Assembly: GCF_004681125.1 (NCBI RefSeq)
Contig: NZ_SIHO01000002.1
Location: 124,001-188,000, forward strand
DNA length: 64,000 nucleotides
Source of the DNA: Glacieibacterium arshaanense
GTDB taxonomy: Bacteria; Pseudomonadota; Alphaproteobacteria; Sphingomonadales; Sphingomonadaceae
Direction: 5' to 3'
Shown piece by piece: positions 1 to 8,872 of this stretch (position 1 is the first letter of the stretch; every line of letters starts with the position of its first letter). Under the pieces are notes generated by a model that saw only the letters and a list, made by a program, of their open reading frames with translations, was not told where the DNA came from and did no database searches. A program made the position numbers and the translations under genes.

Positions 1-3000
1 AGTCGTAGATCAGCTGCGCCAGATCCTCGATCGAATAGATGTCATGGTGCGGCGGCGGCGAGATCAGCGACACGCCGGGCGTCGAATGGCGCAGCCGCGC
101 GATCATCTCGCTGACCTTGAAGCCCGGCAGCTGGCCGCCCTCGCCGGGCTTGGCGCCTTGCGCGACCTTGATCTCGATTTCCTCGCAGGCACCGAGATAT
201 TCGGCGGTGACGCCGAAGCGCCCCGACGCGATCTGCTTGACCCCCGAATTGGCGTTGTCGCCGTTGGGGTAGGGCTTGAAGCGGATGCTATCTTCGCCGC
301 CCTCGCCCGACACCGCCTTGGCGCCGATGCGGTTCATGGCAATCGCCAGTGTCTCGTGCGCTTCGGGGCCGAGCGCGCCGAGCGACATCCCCGGCGTGAC
401 GAAGCGCTTGCGGATTTCGGTGATCGATTCGATCGACTCGATCGGCGCCGGGGTCTTGGCCCAGTTGAATTCGAGCAAGTCGCGCAGGTAGATCGGCGGC
501 AGTTCGCGCACGCCGTTCGAAAACTGCAGATATTCGCTGTAGCTATCGTCGGCGACGGCCTTTTGCAGCAAATGGATCAGCCCGGCCTGATAGGCGTGCG
601 CCTCGCTGCCGGCGCGGTAGCGGTAGAGCCCGCCGATCGGCAGCGCCAGCGCCTCCTCCTCCCACGCCGCGTCGTGGCGCAGCTTGGCGTTGATGTGCAG
701 CGACACGAAGCCTTCGCCCGAAATCTTCGCAGGCATGCCAGGGAAGAAGTCGTTGACCAGCGCGCGGCTGAGCCCGACGGCTTCGAAGTTGTAGCCGCCG
801 CGGTACGACGAGACGACGGCAATGCCCATCTTCGCCATGATCTTGAGCAGCCCGTCGTCGATGGCCTTTTTATAGCGTGCGACGCACGCGTCATACGAAA
901 GGGTCCCGAACAGTCCGCGCGCATGGCGGTCGGCAATCGCTTCCTGCGTCAGCCAGGCGTTGACGGTGGTGGCGCCGATGCCGATCAGCACCGCAAAGTA
1001 ATGCGTGTCGAGGCATTCCGCCGACCGCACGTTGATGCTGGCGTAGGTTCGCAGCCCCTTGCGCACGAGATGCGTGTGGACGCCGGCGGCGGCCAAGATC
1101 ATCGTGATGCCTGCGCGCGTCGCCGACTGGTTCTCGTCGGTCAGAAACAGTTGCGACTTGCCCGACCGTACGGCGATTTCGGCCTCTTCGCGGACGCGGG
1201 CGATCGCGGCGCGCAGGCCTTCGGGGCCGTCGGCGATGTCGAAAGTACAATCGATGACGGCGGCCGCCGCGCCGAAATGCGCCAGCAGCAAGTCCCAGCC
1301 CTTGTTGGTCAGCACCGGCGAGTCGAGCACCATCACGCCTTCCTGGCGCGCGTCTGAATCGAGGATGTTGCCGAAGTTCGAAAAGCGCGTCTTCAGGCTC
1401 ATCACCCGGGTCTCACGCAGGCTGTCGATCGGCGGGTTGGTGACCTGGCTGAAGTTCTGCCGGAAGAAGTGGCTGAGCGTCCGCGGCCGGTCCGAAATCA
1501 CCGCGAGCGGCGTATCGTCGCCCATGCTGCCAATGGCTTCCTTGGCATCCTCGACCATCGGGCCGAGCAGCAACTCCATGTCTTCCATGGTGATGCCGGC
1601 GGCAATCTGGTGCTGGCGCAAGGTCGCGCGGTCGAATTGCGCGGCGGGCTCGGGGCCGTCGGCACCTGGCAGGTCTTCGAAGCGGCCGAAGTTAGCCACC
1701 CATTCGGCATAGGGCGCGGCAGCAGCGATGCGGTCCTTGATGGCGTCATCGGTGTAGAAGCGCGCGCCCTCATTGCCCTCGCCATCGAGGTCGACAGCGA
1801 TCATCTCGCCCGGCCCGAGCCGGCCCTTTTGCAGCACGGTAGCTTCGGGGACGACGACCATCCCGGTTTCGGAACCGACGATGAGCAGATTGTCGTTGGT
1901 CAGCGTGTAGCGCAGCGGCCGCAGCGCATTGCGGTCGAGCCCGGCGACGACCCAGCGGCCATCGGTCATCGCAAGCGCCGCCGGCCCGTCCCAAGGCTCC
2001 ATGACGCTGGCGAAGAACGCGTACATCGCGCGGTGTGCATCGGGCAGCGTGTCGTCCTTGCCCCAGGCTTCGGGCACCATCATCAGCTTGGCGGTCGGCG
2101 CGTCGCGGCCCGAACGCACCAGCGCCTCGAACACCGCATCGAGCGCGGCGGTGTCCGACGCGCCCGCCGGCACCAGTGGCTTGATATCTTCGGAAAGCTC
2201 GCCGAAGGCGGAGGCCGCCATCTTGATCTCGTGGCTTTTCATCCAGTTCTTGTTGCCGCGCACGGTGTTGATTTCGCCGTTGTGCGCGAGGCAGCGGAAC
2301 GGCTGCGCCAGCCACCATTGCGGGAAGGTATTGGTCGAATAGCGCTGGTGATAGATGGCGAAGCGCGACACGAAGCGCTCGTCGTTGAGGTCGGGGTAGA
2401 AGATCGACAGCTCCTGCGCGAGGAACAGCCCCTTGTAGATCATCGAGCGGCTGCTCAGCGAACAGACGTAAAAGCCCTGGATCTGCGCTTCGATGACCTT
2501 CTTCTCGATGCGGCGACGGATCAGGAACAGGTCCTTCTCGAACGCCTCGGCGGCAGCGCGATCGACGATGCGACCGGTGCGCGGCCCGGCGATCATGATC
2601 TGCTCGATTTCAGGGCGCGACTGCATCGCCTTGTCGCCGATGACGCTGACGTCGACCGGGACGCGGCGCCAGCCGTAGATTTTATAGCCGAAGCCTATGA
2701 TTTCGGATTCCACGATGGTGCGGCAGCTTTCCTGCGCGGCGAGGTCAGTGCGCGGCAGGAAGATTTGCCCGACCGCGAGCAGGTTCGGGCGCGGCCGGTG
2801 GCCGGCGCGTTCGATGTGCTCGTGGAAAAAGTCGACCGGGATTTCGACATGGATACCGGCGCCGTCGCCGGTCTTGCCATCGGCATCGACGGCACCGCGG
2901 TGCCAGACCGCCTTGAGCGCGTCGATCGCCGCAGTGACGACGCGGCGCGATGCCTTGCCGTCGGTAGCGGCGACCAGCCCGACCCCGCATGCATCCGATT

Positions 3001-3085
3001 CGAGATCGGGGCGGTACATGCCGACTTCTGCTATACGCTGACGTTCTGTCTGGTTATGCGCGAAGTCGTAGGGGGTCGGGCTCAT
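1..3085 (-). CDS. gltB: Glutamate synthase (NADPH) large subunit, 3' end outside window
   Basis: The alpha subunit of glutamate synthase hydrolyses glutamine in an N-terminal amidotransferase domain and channels ammonia to 2-oxoglutarate at an FMN/3Fe-4S centre. About 1028 codons are visible of a family length near 1500. The ATG at 3085 gives a short propeptide and then the sequence SDACGVGLVA, in which Cys33 would be the processed N-terminal nucleophile. Further recognisable segments are RYSTNTFPQWWLAQPFRCLAHNGE, shortened here to its core WWLAQPFRCLAHNGE, and near the window edge KPGEGGQLPGFKV and SPPPHHDIYSIEDL, typical of the synthase domain. It is read in the same direction as gltD, with a DUF2059 gene in between. 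Only the left-edge truncation is abnormal. Confidence 0.97.
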   Translation of the reverse strand, partial: MSPTPYDFAHNQTERQRIAEVGMYRPDLESDACGVGLVAATDGKASRRVVTAAIDALKAVWHRGAVDADGKTGDGAGIHVEIPVDFFHEHIERAGHRPRPNLLAVGQIFLPRTDLAAQESCRTIVESEIIGFGYKIYGWRRVPVDVSVIGDKAMQSRPEIEQIMIAGPRTGRIVDRAAAEAFEKDLFLIRRRIEKKVIEAQIQGFYVCSLSSRSMIYKGLFLAQELSIFYPDLNDERFVSRFAIYHQRYSTNTFPQWWLAQPFRCLAHNGEINTVRGNKNWMKSHEIKMAASAFGELSEDIKPLVPAGASDTAALDAVFEALVRSGRDAPTAKLMMVPEAWGKDDTLPDAHRAMYAFFASVMEPWDGPAALAMTDGRWVVAGLDRNALRPLRYTLTNDNLLIVGSETGMVVVPEATVLQKGRLGPGEMIAVDLDGEGNEGARFYTDDAIKDRIAAAAPYAEWVANFGRFEDLPGADGPEPAAQFDRATLRQHQIAAGITMEDMELLLGPMVEDAKEAIGSMGDDTPLAVISDRPRTLSHFFRQNFSQVTNPPIDSLRETRVMSLKTRFSNFGNILDSDARQEGVMVLDSPVLTNKGWDLLLAHFGAAAAVIDCTFDIADGPEGLRAAIARVREEAEIAVRSGKSQLFLTDENQSATRAGITMILAAAGVHTHLVRKGLRTYASINVRSAECLDTHYFAVLIGIGATTVNAWLTQEAIADRHARGLFGTLSYDACVARYKKAIDDGLLKIMAKMGIAVVSSYRGGYNFEAVGLSRALVNDFFPGMPAKISGEGFVSLHINAKLRHDAAWEEEALALPIGGLYRYRAGSEAHAYQAGLIHLLQKAVADDSYSEYLQFSNGVRELPPIYLRDLLEFNWAKTPAPIESIESITEIRKRFVTPGMSLGALGPEAHETLAIAMNRIGAKAVSGEGGEDSIRFKPYPNGDNANSGVKQIASGRFGVTAEYLGACEEIEIKVAQGAKPGEGGQLPGFKVSEMIARLRHSTPGVSLISPPPHHDIYSIEDLAQLIYD

Positions 3086-3118
3086 CTGGGTCTCTCCGCC
3101 GGCCAGTGCCGGCTTGCG

Positions 3119-3688
3119 TTACTTCTTGGGTGGTGCGGCGGCAGCGGGCTGCAGCTTCTTCAGCTCGGCATCGATCTGCGGGCCCAGCGCCTGCATCGCG
3201 GCACCGATCTTGGCGCCCATCAGCTGGTTTGTGGCTTGGTTGATTTCCGCCATCACGCGCGGCTGCTTGGTCTGCATCGCGATACCCAGCGGGCTGCGGT
3301 AGAAGTCCGACAGCGCCTTGAGCTCGGCGGCGGTGAAGTTCTTGGCATAGGCCTGGATTGCCGCATTGACGACCGCCGGGATCTGCGCGGTCACGACCTT
3401 CTGCGCGGCATTGGCCTGCATGACGCCGACACGGCCCAGCACTTCCTTGAACTTGGCGGGGTTGGCCGCGCGTGCCTGTTCGAAGCCCGGCTGCTGCGAC
3501 AGCATCTGGGTGATGGCGGCGCCCGACCGCATGCTGGCGATGCTCTGGTTCGCGCTTGCGGTAATCTGGCCCTTGACGTCGAGCTGTTCGACAAGCGCGG
3601 TGGCGGCGGCAACAGAAGCCGGGTCGGCGGCCGCCAGCACGGGCGTCGCGGTGGCCAGCAGGCCGAGGATGATGAGGTTGCGGATCAT
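3119..3688 (-). CDS. DUF2059-family exported protein
   Basis: A 189-residue protein with a signal peptide (hydrophobic residues 4-19, cleavage probably after LAAA). The body is helical, and its second half carries the DUF2059 pattern FTAAELKALSDFYRSPLGIA followed by a mostly polar tail ending in AAAAPPKK. DUF2059 proteins are periplasmic and of unknown function. The start at 3688 is preceded by AAGGAGT at good spacing. It lies 10 bp after gltD and 33 bp before gltB, so it is almost certainly co-transcribed with both, which is an unexpected place for an exported protein. The family assignment is firm; no role is claimed. Confidence 0.85.
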   Translation of the reverse strand: MIRNLIILGLLATATPVLAAADPASVAAATALVEQLDVKGQITASANQSIASMRSGAAITQMLSQQPGFEQARAANPAKFKEVLGRVGVMQANAAQKVVTAQIPAVVNAAIQAYAKNFTAAELKALSDFYRSPLGIAMQTKQPRVMAEINQATNQLMGAKIGAAMQALGPQIDAELKKLQPAAAAPPKK

Positions 3689-3698
3689 TGACTACTCC

Positions 3699-5147
3699 TT
3701 AGGCGGCAACCGGCTTGCGGGCTGCAGCCCGGGCCTTGGCGACCAGATGTTGATGCATCGACTTAGCGACATCGCGTCCGTCGCGGATTGCCCATACCAC
3801 AAGGCTGGCGCCGCGCACGATGTCTCCGGCGGCAAAAACGCCGTCGATATTGGTTTGCATCGAACGGTTGTCGACGCGCAGAGTTCCCCAACGCGTCACG
3901 CCGAGTTCAGGCGCGCCGAACAGCAACGGCAGCGGTTCGGGGTCGAAACCCAGCGCCTTGATGACCAGCGTCGCGGGCAGCACCACCGGCGCACCCGGCT
4001 CGGGCTCGGGCGCGCGGCGGCCGCTGGCGTCGGGCGCGCCGAGCCGCATGCGCGCGACGTTGACCGAGCTGACGTTGCCGGTGTCGGCGTCGAAGCTGTC
4101 GGGTGCCGACAGCCATTCGAAGGTGACGCCCTCCTCCTCGGCATGCGCGACTTCGCGCTGCGAGCCCGGCATATTGGCGCGGTCACGGCGGTATAGGCAT
4201 CGCACCGACGTCGCGCCCTGACGGATGGCGGTGCGCACGCAGTCCATCGCGGTATCGCCGCCACCGATGACAACGACATCGCGACCCTCGGCGTTTAGCG
4301 CATCAAAATCGCGCACCTCGTCACCAAAGCCGATGCGGTTGCTGGCGACCAGATAGTCGAGCGCCGCAATGACGCCGTTGGCCTCGATGCCGGGGGCAGC
4401 GAGTTCACGCGGTTGATAGACGCCGGTTGCGATCAGCACCGCGTCGTGGCGCTCGCGGAGTTCGGCGAGCGAGGCATCGCGGCCGACTTCGAAGTCATTG
4501 TGGAAAGCGATGCCGCCGGCCTCCAAACGCGCGATGCGGCGCCCGACGACCTGCTTTTCGAGCTTGAAGTTGGGGATGCCGTAGGTCAGCAGCCCGCCGG
4601 CACGGTCGTAGCGGTCATAGATGTGGATGTCGTAGCCCTTGATGCGCAGCTGCTCGGCAGCAGTCAGCCCGGCCGGGCCGGCGCCGATTATACCCACCGA
4701 CTGCCCGCTGCGATCGGCGAGCGGCACCAGCGGCTTGACCCAGCCGGAGTCCCAGGCCGTATCGGTGATAAACTTTTCGACCGAGCCGATGGTGACCGAG
4801 CCGAAGCCCTTTTCGATGACGCAGTTGCCCTCGCACAGCCGGTCCTGCGGGCAGATGCGGCCGCAGATCTCCGGCATCGACGAGGTCGCCTGCGAAATCT
4901 CATAGGCTTCCTCAAGCCGGCCTTCGGCGGTCAGCCGCAGCCAGTCGGGGATGTTGTTGTGCAGCGGGCAATGCACCTGACAGAACGGCACGCCGCACTG
5001 CGAGCAGCGCGATGCCTGCTCTTCGGCCTTCGCCAATATGTACGGCGTGGCGATTTCGAGAAAGTCGTCGGCGCGCTCGGCTGCGCCGCGCTTGGGCGGG
5101 AATGCCTGCGCGGTCTGCGTGAATTTGAGCATTATGGCGTTTGACAT
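3699..5147 (-). CDS. gltD: Glutamate synthase (NADPH) small subunit
   Basis: The beta subunit takes electrons from NADPH through FAD and passes them via 4Fe-4S clusters to GltB. The 482-residue product starts with two cysteine groups (CSQCGVPFCQVHCP and CGRICPQDRLCEGNC, about residues 48-110), then an FAD-binding motif GIIGAGPAGLTAAEQL near 150 and an NADPH-binding motif VVVIGGGDTAMDC near 290, ending with the AAGDIVRGASLVVWAI region. I chose ATG 5147; a GTG one codon upstream (5150) is also possible, and a later ATG gives MLKFTQT. It is the first gene of the gltD / DUF2059 / gltB unit. The order with gltD first and a gene inserted is less usual than a plain gltBD pair. Confidence 0.96.
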   Translation of the reverse strand: MSNAIMLKFTQTAQAFPPKRGAAERADDFLEIATPYILAKAEEQASRCSQCGVPFCQVHCPLHNNIPDWLRLTAEGRLEEAYEISQATSSMPEICGRICPQDRLCEGNCVIEKGFGSVTIGSVEKFITDTAWDSGWVKPLVPLADRSGQSVGIIGAGPAGLTAAEQLRIKGYDIHIYDRYDRAGGLLTYGIPNFKLEKQVVGRRIARLEAGGIAFHNDFEVGRDASLAELRERHDAVLIATGVYQPRELAAPGIEANGVIAALDYLVASNRIGFGDEVRDFDALNAEGRDVVVIGGGDTAMDCVRTAIRQGATSVRCLYRRDRANMPGSQREVAHAEEEGVTFEWLSAPDSFDADTGNVSSVNVARMRLGAPDASGRRAPEPEPGAPVVLPATLVIKALGFDPEPLPLLFGAPELGVTRWGTLRVDNRSMQTNIDGVFAAGDIVRGASLVVWAIRDGRDVAKSMHQHLVAKARAAARKPVAA

Positions 5148-5304
5148 CACCGACTCCCGAACGAGTGGTTCGAATAGGTCGGTTTAGGGCCCGAGTCACG
5201 CACTATCTGGCCGATAGGTCAGTAATGTTGTCTATTATCGAATTTTTGCCGGACTTCACGCTCGAAAAGTCTGATTTCGATGGAAATTTAGTTGCAAAAC
5301 GGAA

Positions 5305-6111
5305 CTATCGTGCCAGCAACCACACCAAGGCCGCCGATCCCGCGATGATTCGGTACCAGGCAAAAGGCCCGAAGCCGTAGCGGCTGACCAGCACCACAAA
5401 GCCCTTGATGACCACCAGCGCCACCAGGAACGACACCAGAAAGCCGATGCCGATAGCGCCCATCTGGCTGGTATCGAGGTCGTGGCGATGCTTCCACAGC
5501 AGCAGTACTGTCGCGCCGGCAATCGTCGGCACCGCGAGGAAGAAGCTGAACTCCGCCGCGGTCTTGCGGTCGAGCCCGAGCAACAACCCACCCATGATCG
5601 TCGCACCCGATCGCGACACCCCGGGGATCATCGCGACGCACTGGACGAACCCGACGCCGAGCGACGCGCGCCACGGCATGGCTTCAACGCTCGTATAGCG
5701 CGGGACGCGCACACTGCGTTCGATGAGCAGGATAACGACACCGCCGACAATCAACGCAATCGCGACTGTGATCGGGCTCGACAGCATCGCCTCGAACGCG
5801 TCGATCAGCAGGAAGCCGATGACCGCCGCCGGCAAGAACGCCAGCAGCACGTTGCGGACAAAAGCAATGGCGCCGGCATCGCGCGCGAAAAGCCCGACCA
5901 GCACGTCGGTAAAGCGCCGCCAATATGCTACCAGCACCGCCAGAATCGCCCCAGACTGGATGGCGATCTCAAACGTCGCGCCGGTATCGCTCTTGAAGCC
6001 GATCAGCTCGCCCGCGAGAATAAGGTGCCCCGTCGAGGAGACCGGCAGAAACTCGGTCAGACCTTCGACAACACCCATGATGATGATGTCGAGCAGTGAA
6101 TGTTCGACCAT
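5305..6111 (-). CDS. uppP: Undecaprenyl-diphosphatase (BacA/UppP type)
   Basis: An integral membrane phosphatase that converts undecaprenyl diphosphate to the monophosphate and so recycles the carrier for peptidoglycan and other envelope polymers. It has 268 residues, the usual length. The two catalytic blocks are clear: EGLTEFLPVSSTGHL at about residues 16-30 and PGVSRSGATIMGG at about 165. Multiple hydrophobic helices fill the remainder. The ATG at 6111 lies 26 bp after the NDUFA9-like gene, so the two probably share a transcript. The 157 bp between its stop and gltD hold no recognisable gene. Confidence 0.96.
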   Translation of the reverse strand: MVEHSLLDIIIMGVVEGLTEFLPVSSTGHLILAGELIGFKSDTGATFEIAIQSGAILAVLVAYWRRFTDVLVGLFARDAGAIAFVRNVLLAFLPAAVIGFLLIDAFEAMLSSPITVAIALIVGGVVILLIERSVRVPRYTSVEAMPWRASLGVGFVQCVAMIPGVSRSGATIMGGLLLGLDRKTAAEFSFFLAVPTIAGATVLLLWKHRHDLDTSQMGAIGIGFLVSFLVALVVIKGFVVLVSRYGFGPFAWYRIIAGSAALVWLLAR

Positions 6112-6137
6112 CGGTCAGTCCTTGCAAGCTGGAAAAA

Positions 6138-7106
6138 TCAGGCGGCGCGGTCGCGGTGGAAGCGCCCGGCGGTACGGAATCGTTCGAGATAACCCGGCGC
6201 AATCGCTTCCATCGGCGTCGGATCGATGCCGAATTCGGCGAGCCCCGGCAGCACCGCGACATTGTCCGACTGAAGCATCAGCCACTGGTCATAGGTCATC
6301 GGCATGCCGGGCAGCACCTTGCCGAGTTGCGCCATCGCCTTGGCGGCAAACGGCGGAATATCGACGAGCGGCTTGTCGATGCGGATTTCCTTGAGGATCC
6401 ACGCCAGCAGCGCCCGGAATGTGTACACGCGCGGCCCGCCGAGGTCGTAGGTCTTGCCGCCAAAGCGCGCCGGATCGGCGAGCGCCACAACAATCGCACG
6501 CGCTACGTCGCGCACGTAAACCGGCTGGAACTTCGTATCGCCGGCGATCACCGGCATCACCGGCAGGCTGCGTGCCAGCCCGGCAAAGCGGTTGAGGAAC
6601 GCATCTTCGGGGCCGTAGACGATTGACGGGCGCACGATCGTCGCCACGGGCAGCAGCTTGCGCACCGCGGCTTCGCCGTCGCCCTTGCTGCGGGCATATT
6701 GCGCCGGCGAATCGCTCGCTGCACCGATGGCCGAGACATGGACGAAAGCTTCGACGCCGGCGTGGGCGGCCGCTCGCGCCACGGCAGCGGCGCCAAGGTG
6801 CTGGACCGAATCGAACTTCTGGCCGCTTTCATCGAGGATGCCGACTAGATTGACGCCGAGCGTCGCGCCGTCAAAGGCCTGCGCCAGCGACGCCGGGCTG
6901 CGCACATCGGCGCTAATAATTTCGATCTGCCCCAATGAACCCAATGGCTTGAGGAACAGCGCCGCGGGCTCGTTGCGCACGACGACGCGAATCCGCACGC
7001 CGGTGCGCGCCAGTTCTTGGACAAGATAGCGGCCGATGAAACCCGAACCGCCGACAATGACTGCCAGCCCGTCGGGACCCAGGCGGCGCGTGTCGAACAA
7101 CTGCAT
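6138..7106 (-). CDS. Complex I NDUFA9 subunit family protein (atypical SDR)
   Basis: A 322-residue NAD(P)-binding protein of the extended/atypical SDR type. The nucleotide motif VIVGGSGFIGRYLVQEL lies at residues 16-32 and the later ARSKGDGEAAVRK replaces the classical YxxxK arrangement. In alphaproteobacteria this family is related to the complex I accessory subunit NDUFA9 and to NmrA-like NADP binders. The open frame continues upstream to 7376, but that extension runs through the tRNA-Leu gene on the other strand and encodes no conserved sequence. I therefore start at ATG 7106 (MQLFDTRRLG). It is followed by uppP after 26 bp. Whether it binds complex I here is not shown by the sequence. Confidence 0.88.
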   Translation of the reverse strand: MQLFDTRRLGPDGLAVIVGGSGFIGRYLVQELARTGVRIRVVVRNEPAALFLKPLGSLGQIEIISADVRSPASLAQAFDGATLGVNLVGILDESGQKFDSVQHLGAAAVARAAAHAGVEAFVHVSAIGAASDSPAQYARSKGDGEAAVRKLLPVATIVRPSIVYGPEDAFLNRFAGLARSLPVMPVIAGDTKFQPVYVRDVARAIVVALADPARFGGKTYDLGGPRVYTFRALLAWILKEIRIDKPLVDIPPFAAKAMAQLGKVLPGMPMTYDQWLMLQSDNVAVLPGLAEFGIDPTPMEAIAPGYLERFRTAGRFHRDRAA

Positions 7107-7254
7107 TCGAAACCCTTTTGCACGTGCGCCGAACAGCCCCGGCGCGTCGGAGCCGTCATGGCGCAACACGCGTGACAAGACAATGTCTGTTGATTTGCCG
7201 CACACCGGTTGACAAGCCGACGCGACCTGCGTAACCCGCCGCACTCGCAACCGT

Positions 7255-7341
7255 GCCCAGGTGGCGGAATTGGTAGACGCGCCAGCTTCAGGTGCTGGTA
7301 TTGGAAACGATGTGAAGGTTCGAGTCCTTTCCTGGGCACCA
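7255..7341 (+). tRNA. tRNA-Leu (anticodon CAG)
   Basis: A class II tRNA of 87 nt including an encoded CCA. The acceptor GCCCAGG (7255-7261) pairs with CCTGGGC (7331-7337), followed by A73 and CCA at 7338-7341. The D-arm is GGCGGAATTGGTAGACGC. The anticodon loop TTCAGGT carries CAG at 7289-7291, the variable arm is long, and the T-loop is GGTTCGAGTCC. The 3' end is the left boundary of a direct repeat and of an island-like region. Confidence 0.96.
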
Positions 7342-7399
7342 TTCCCCCGACCGTTAGCGTCCGGGAATGATCGCAAAAACCAAGAAAATCAGGTAGTTT
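7334..7399 (+). repeat. Left 66-bp direct repeat at tRNA-Leu 3' end (putative attL)
   Basis: The last 8 nt of tRNA-Leu (GGGCACCA) plus 58 bp downstream recur in the same orientation at 14837-14902. The first 29 bp are identical and 60 of 66 positions match (mismatches at 7363, 7372, 7380, 7381, 7385 and 7395). This layout is typical of integrase-mediated insertion at a tRNA 3' end. The integrase remnant next to it supports that reading. The degeneration suggests an old event. Confidence 0.75.
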
Positions 7400-7514
7400 A
7401 GTCCTCACGTTAACCGCTCACGGTTGCCGGTGTTCGCCAGCAATCGGGAAAATCTGGGGGCTTTTTCGGGGCCTTTTTCTGGAAGGGCAGTCCGCGAAAC
7501 GAATGGGGGGCGAC

Positions 7515-7735
7515 ATGGCACTCACCGATACAGCGGTTCGGCTCGCCAAGGCTGGAGCTATCGACTGGAAGCTCGCCGACGAAAAGGCACCATTAATTTC
7601 TGTTTACCACAATCACTCAGGCTTGTGCCTAGCGCCCAGCCACGACGGCAATGACCGCACTGGGGCAGGTTGCGGAATGGCAAGTATCGGCTTGAAAGGG
7701 GCGAAAGCTGTCACTGGCCAGCTTCGGCGTTCGAG
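7515..7735 (+). pseudogene. Remnant of a DUF4102-type tyrosine integrase N-terminus
   Basis: From the ATG at 7515 the frame reads MALTDTAVRLAKAGAIDWKL followed by ADEKA. This matches the start of P4-type integrases, in which the arm-binding DUF4102 domain opens with LTD-x-A-x-R-x-AK and ends in ADEKGLYL. After that the frame loses the match. Further along, two other frames give RNGKYRLERG (near 7674) and GRKLSLASFG (near 7708), resembling the following WR-x-KYR and EKLLSLGSFG strands. I read this as a frameshifted, truncated integrase. The catalytic domain is absent. The remaining bases of 7342-7815 show no other gene. Confidence 0.62.
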
Positions 7736-7815
7736 GACGGATCGCCATGCTATTTGTTCCACCTGCATTCGTCGGGTGCTGATTTAGCGGCATCCTACGA
7801 CGGATGGCGGCTCGA

Positions 7816-8643
7816 TCATTTCGGTGCAAGCTCGCCGAAAAAGAATGAAGCGGTGACGCCGCCATCCATCAGAAAATCGCTGCCGGTAATGAAGGCGCCG
7901 TCGTCACTCATCAACAGCGCGCCGACCGTGCCGACCTCGTCCGGCGTGCCCGCGCGGCCTGCCGGTGAAAGCTGCAGCATTCGCCTGTATCCGTCGCCGC
8001 GCGGCCCCGACAGCTCGTCGTTGGCAAGCGGCGTGATGATTATACCCGGACTGATGGCATTGAGCCGCGCACCGCGCTTTCCCCAGCGAAGCGCCTCGGC
8101 CATGACCCGCAGCGCATTGCCGCGCTTGGATATCTGATAGGCGTTGAGCGGATCAGTTACCTTGTCGGGGGCCAGCATCGGTAACGCCAGCAGGTCCTCC
8201 GTCGGCGTCGTGGCCAACGCCTTGTTCTGTTCCGGTGTCAACGCCGGCAGACGATGACCCGACTGCGATGCGATGACGACGCCAGATCCGCCATCGGAAA
8301 TGACGTTGCCGAACAATTCGAGGACCAGTGCGGTGCCATAGAGATCGACACGGAGGATCGTCGCCGGCGCAGCCTGCGAAGGTGACAAACCCGCTGCGTG
8401 AATAACGCCGGTCACGGTACCGATGCGGGTGGCGGTCTCGACCAAGGCCTCGACCGAACGCCGCAAGGATATGTCCACGGTCGCCGTGCTGACCGCGAAG
8501 CCGGCATTTTCAAGCACCTTGGCATCTGCGTCAGCTGCATTGTGGCTGATGTCGGCGAGCAGGACATGCTTGCCCGAGCCTACCCGCCGGGCGATGGCCG
8601 GGCCGATTGATCCGGCACCGATAACGACGATAACCTTGGTCAT
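7816..8643 (-). CDS. SDR family oxidoreductase (first of a tandem pair)
   Basis: A 275-residue short-chain dehydrogenase. The nucleotide motif VVIGAGSIGPAIARR is at residues 5-19, Ser is in SQSGHRLPAL, YQISKRG gives the catalytic Tyr and Lys, and NAISPGIIITPLA follows; near the C-terminus is ITGSDFLMDGG. The first glycine motif is GAGSIG rather than the classical TGxxxGIG. An inserted segment of about 30 residues between the Ser and Tyr motifs (QNKALATTPTEDLLALPM) is shared with the next gene. Both are 275 residues, so they are probably a duplication. The substrate is unknown. It is read towards the tRNA and lies inside the putative island. Confidence 0.88.
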   Translation of the reverse strand: MTKVIVVIGAGSIGPAIARRVGSGKHVLLADISHNAADADAKVLENAGFAVSTATVDISLRRSVEALVETATRIGTVTGVIHAAGLSPSQAAPATILRVDLYGTALVLELFGNVISDGGSGVVIASQSGHRLPALTPEQNKALATTPTEDLLALPMLAPDKVTDPLNAYQISKRGNALRVMAEALRWGKRGARLNAISPGIIITPLANDELSGPRGDGYRRMLQLSPAGRAGTPDEVGTVGALLMSDDGAFITGSDFLMDGGVTASFFFGELAPK

Positions 8644-8872
8644 TGCTGCGCCTCTCCCGCGCCGTAATCGGCGTCGCTGACATGCTGTATCCAGCCCACC
8701 GCGCGCCGCGAATGATGCGGATCTCCTCTGCCCTGTCAGGACAATTGCGGTAGATCGATGCGAAGCTCATTGTACACAGACCTAGGGCGGAGACGGTGCG
8801 CACGCTGAGTTCGCGAGTTTTCATCAAAATCTTCGGAGGTGGTTGGTTCGACAAGGCTGCGACGACATTGAC

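Noticed and set aside
44-3691. Long plus-strand open frames (437 and 740 codons) opposite gltB
   Set aside because: They are antisense shadows of gltB in GC-rich sequence. The minus strand encodes recognised glutamate synthase motifs throughout and the plus-strand translations have none.
7107-7376. N-terminal extension of the NDUFA9-like gene through the tRNA-Leu locus
   Set aside because: It overlaps the tRNA antisense and reads without conserved sequence. The family N-terminus begins at ATG 7106.
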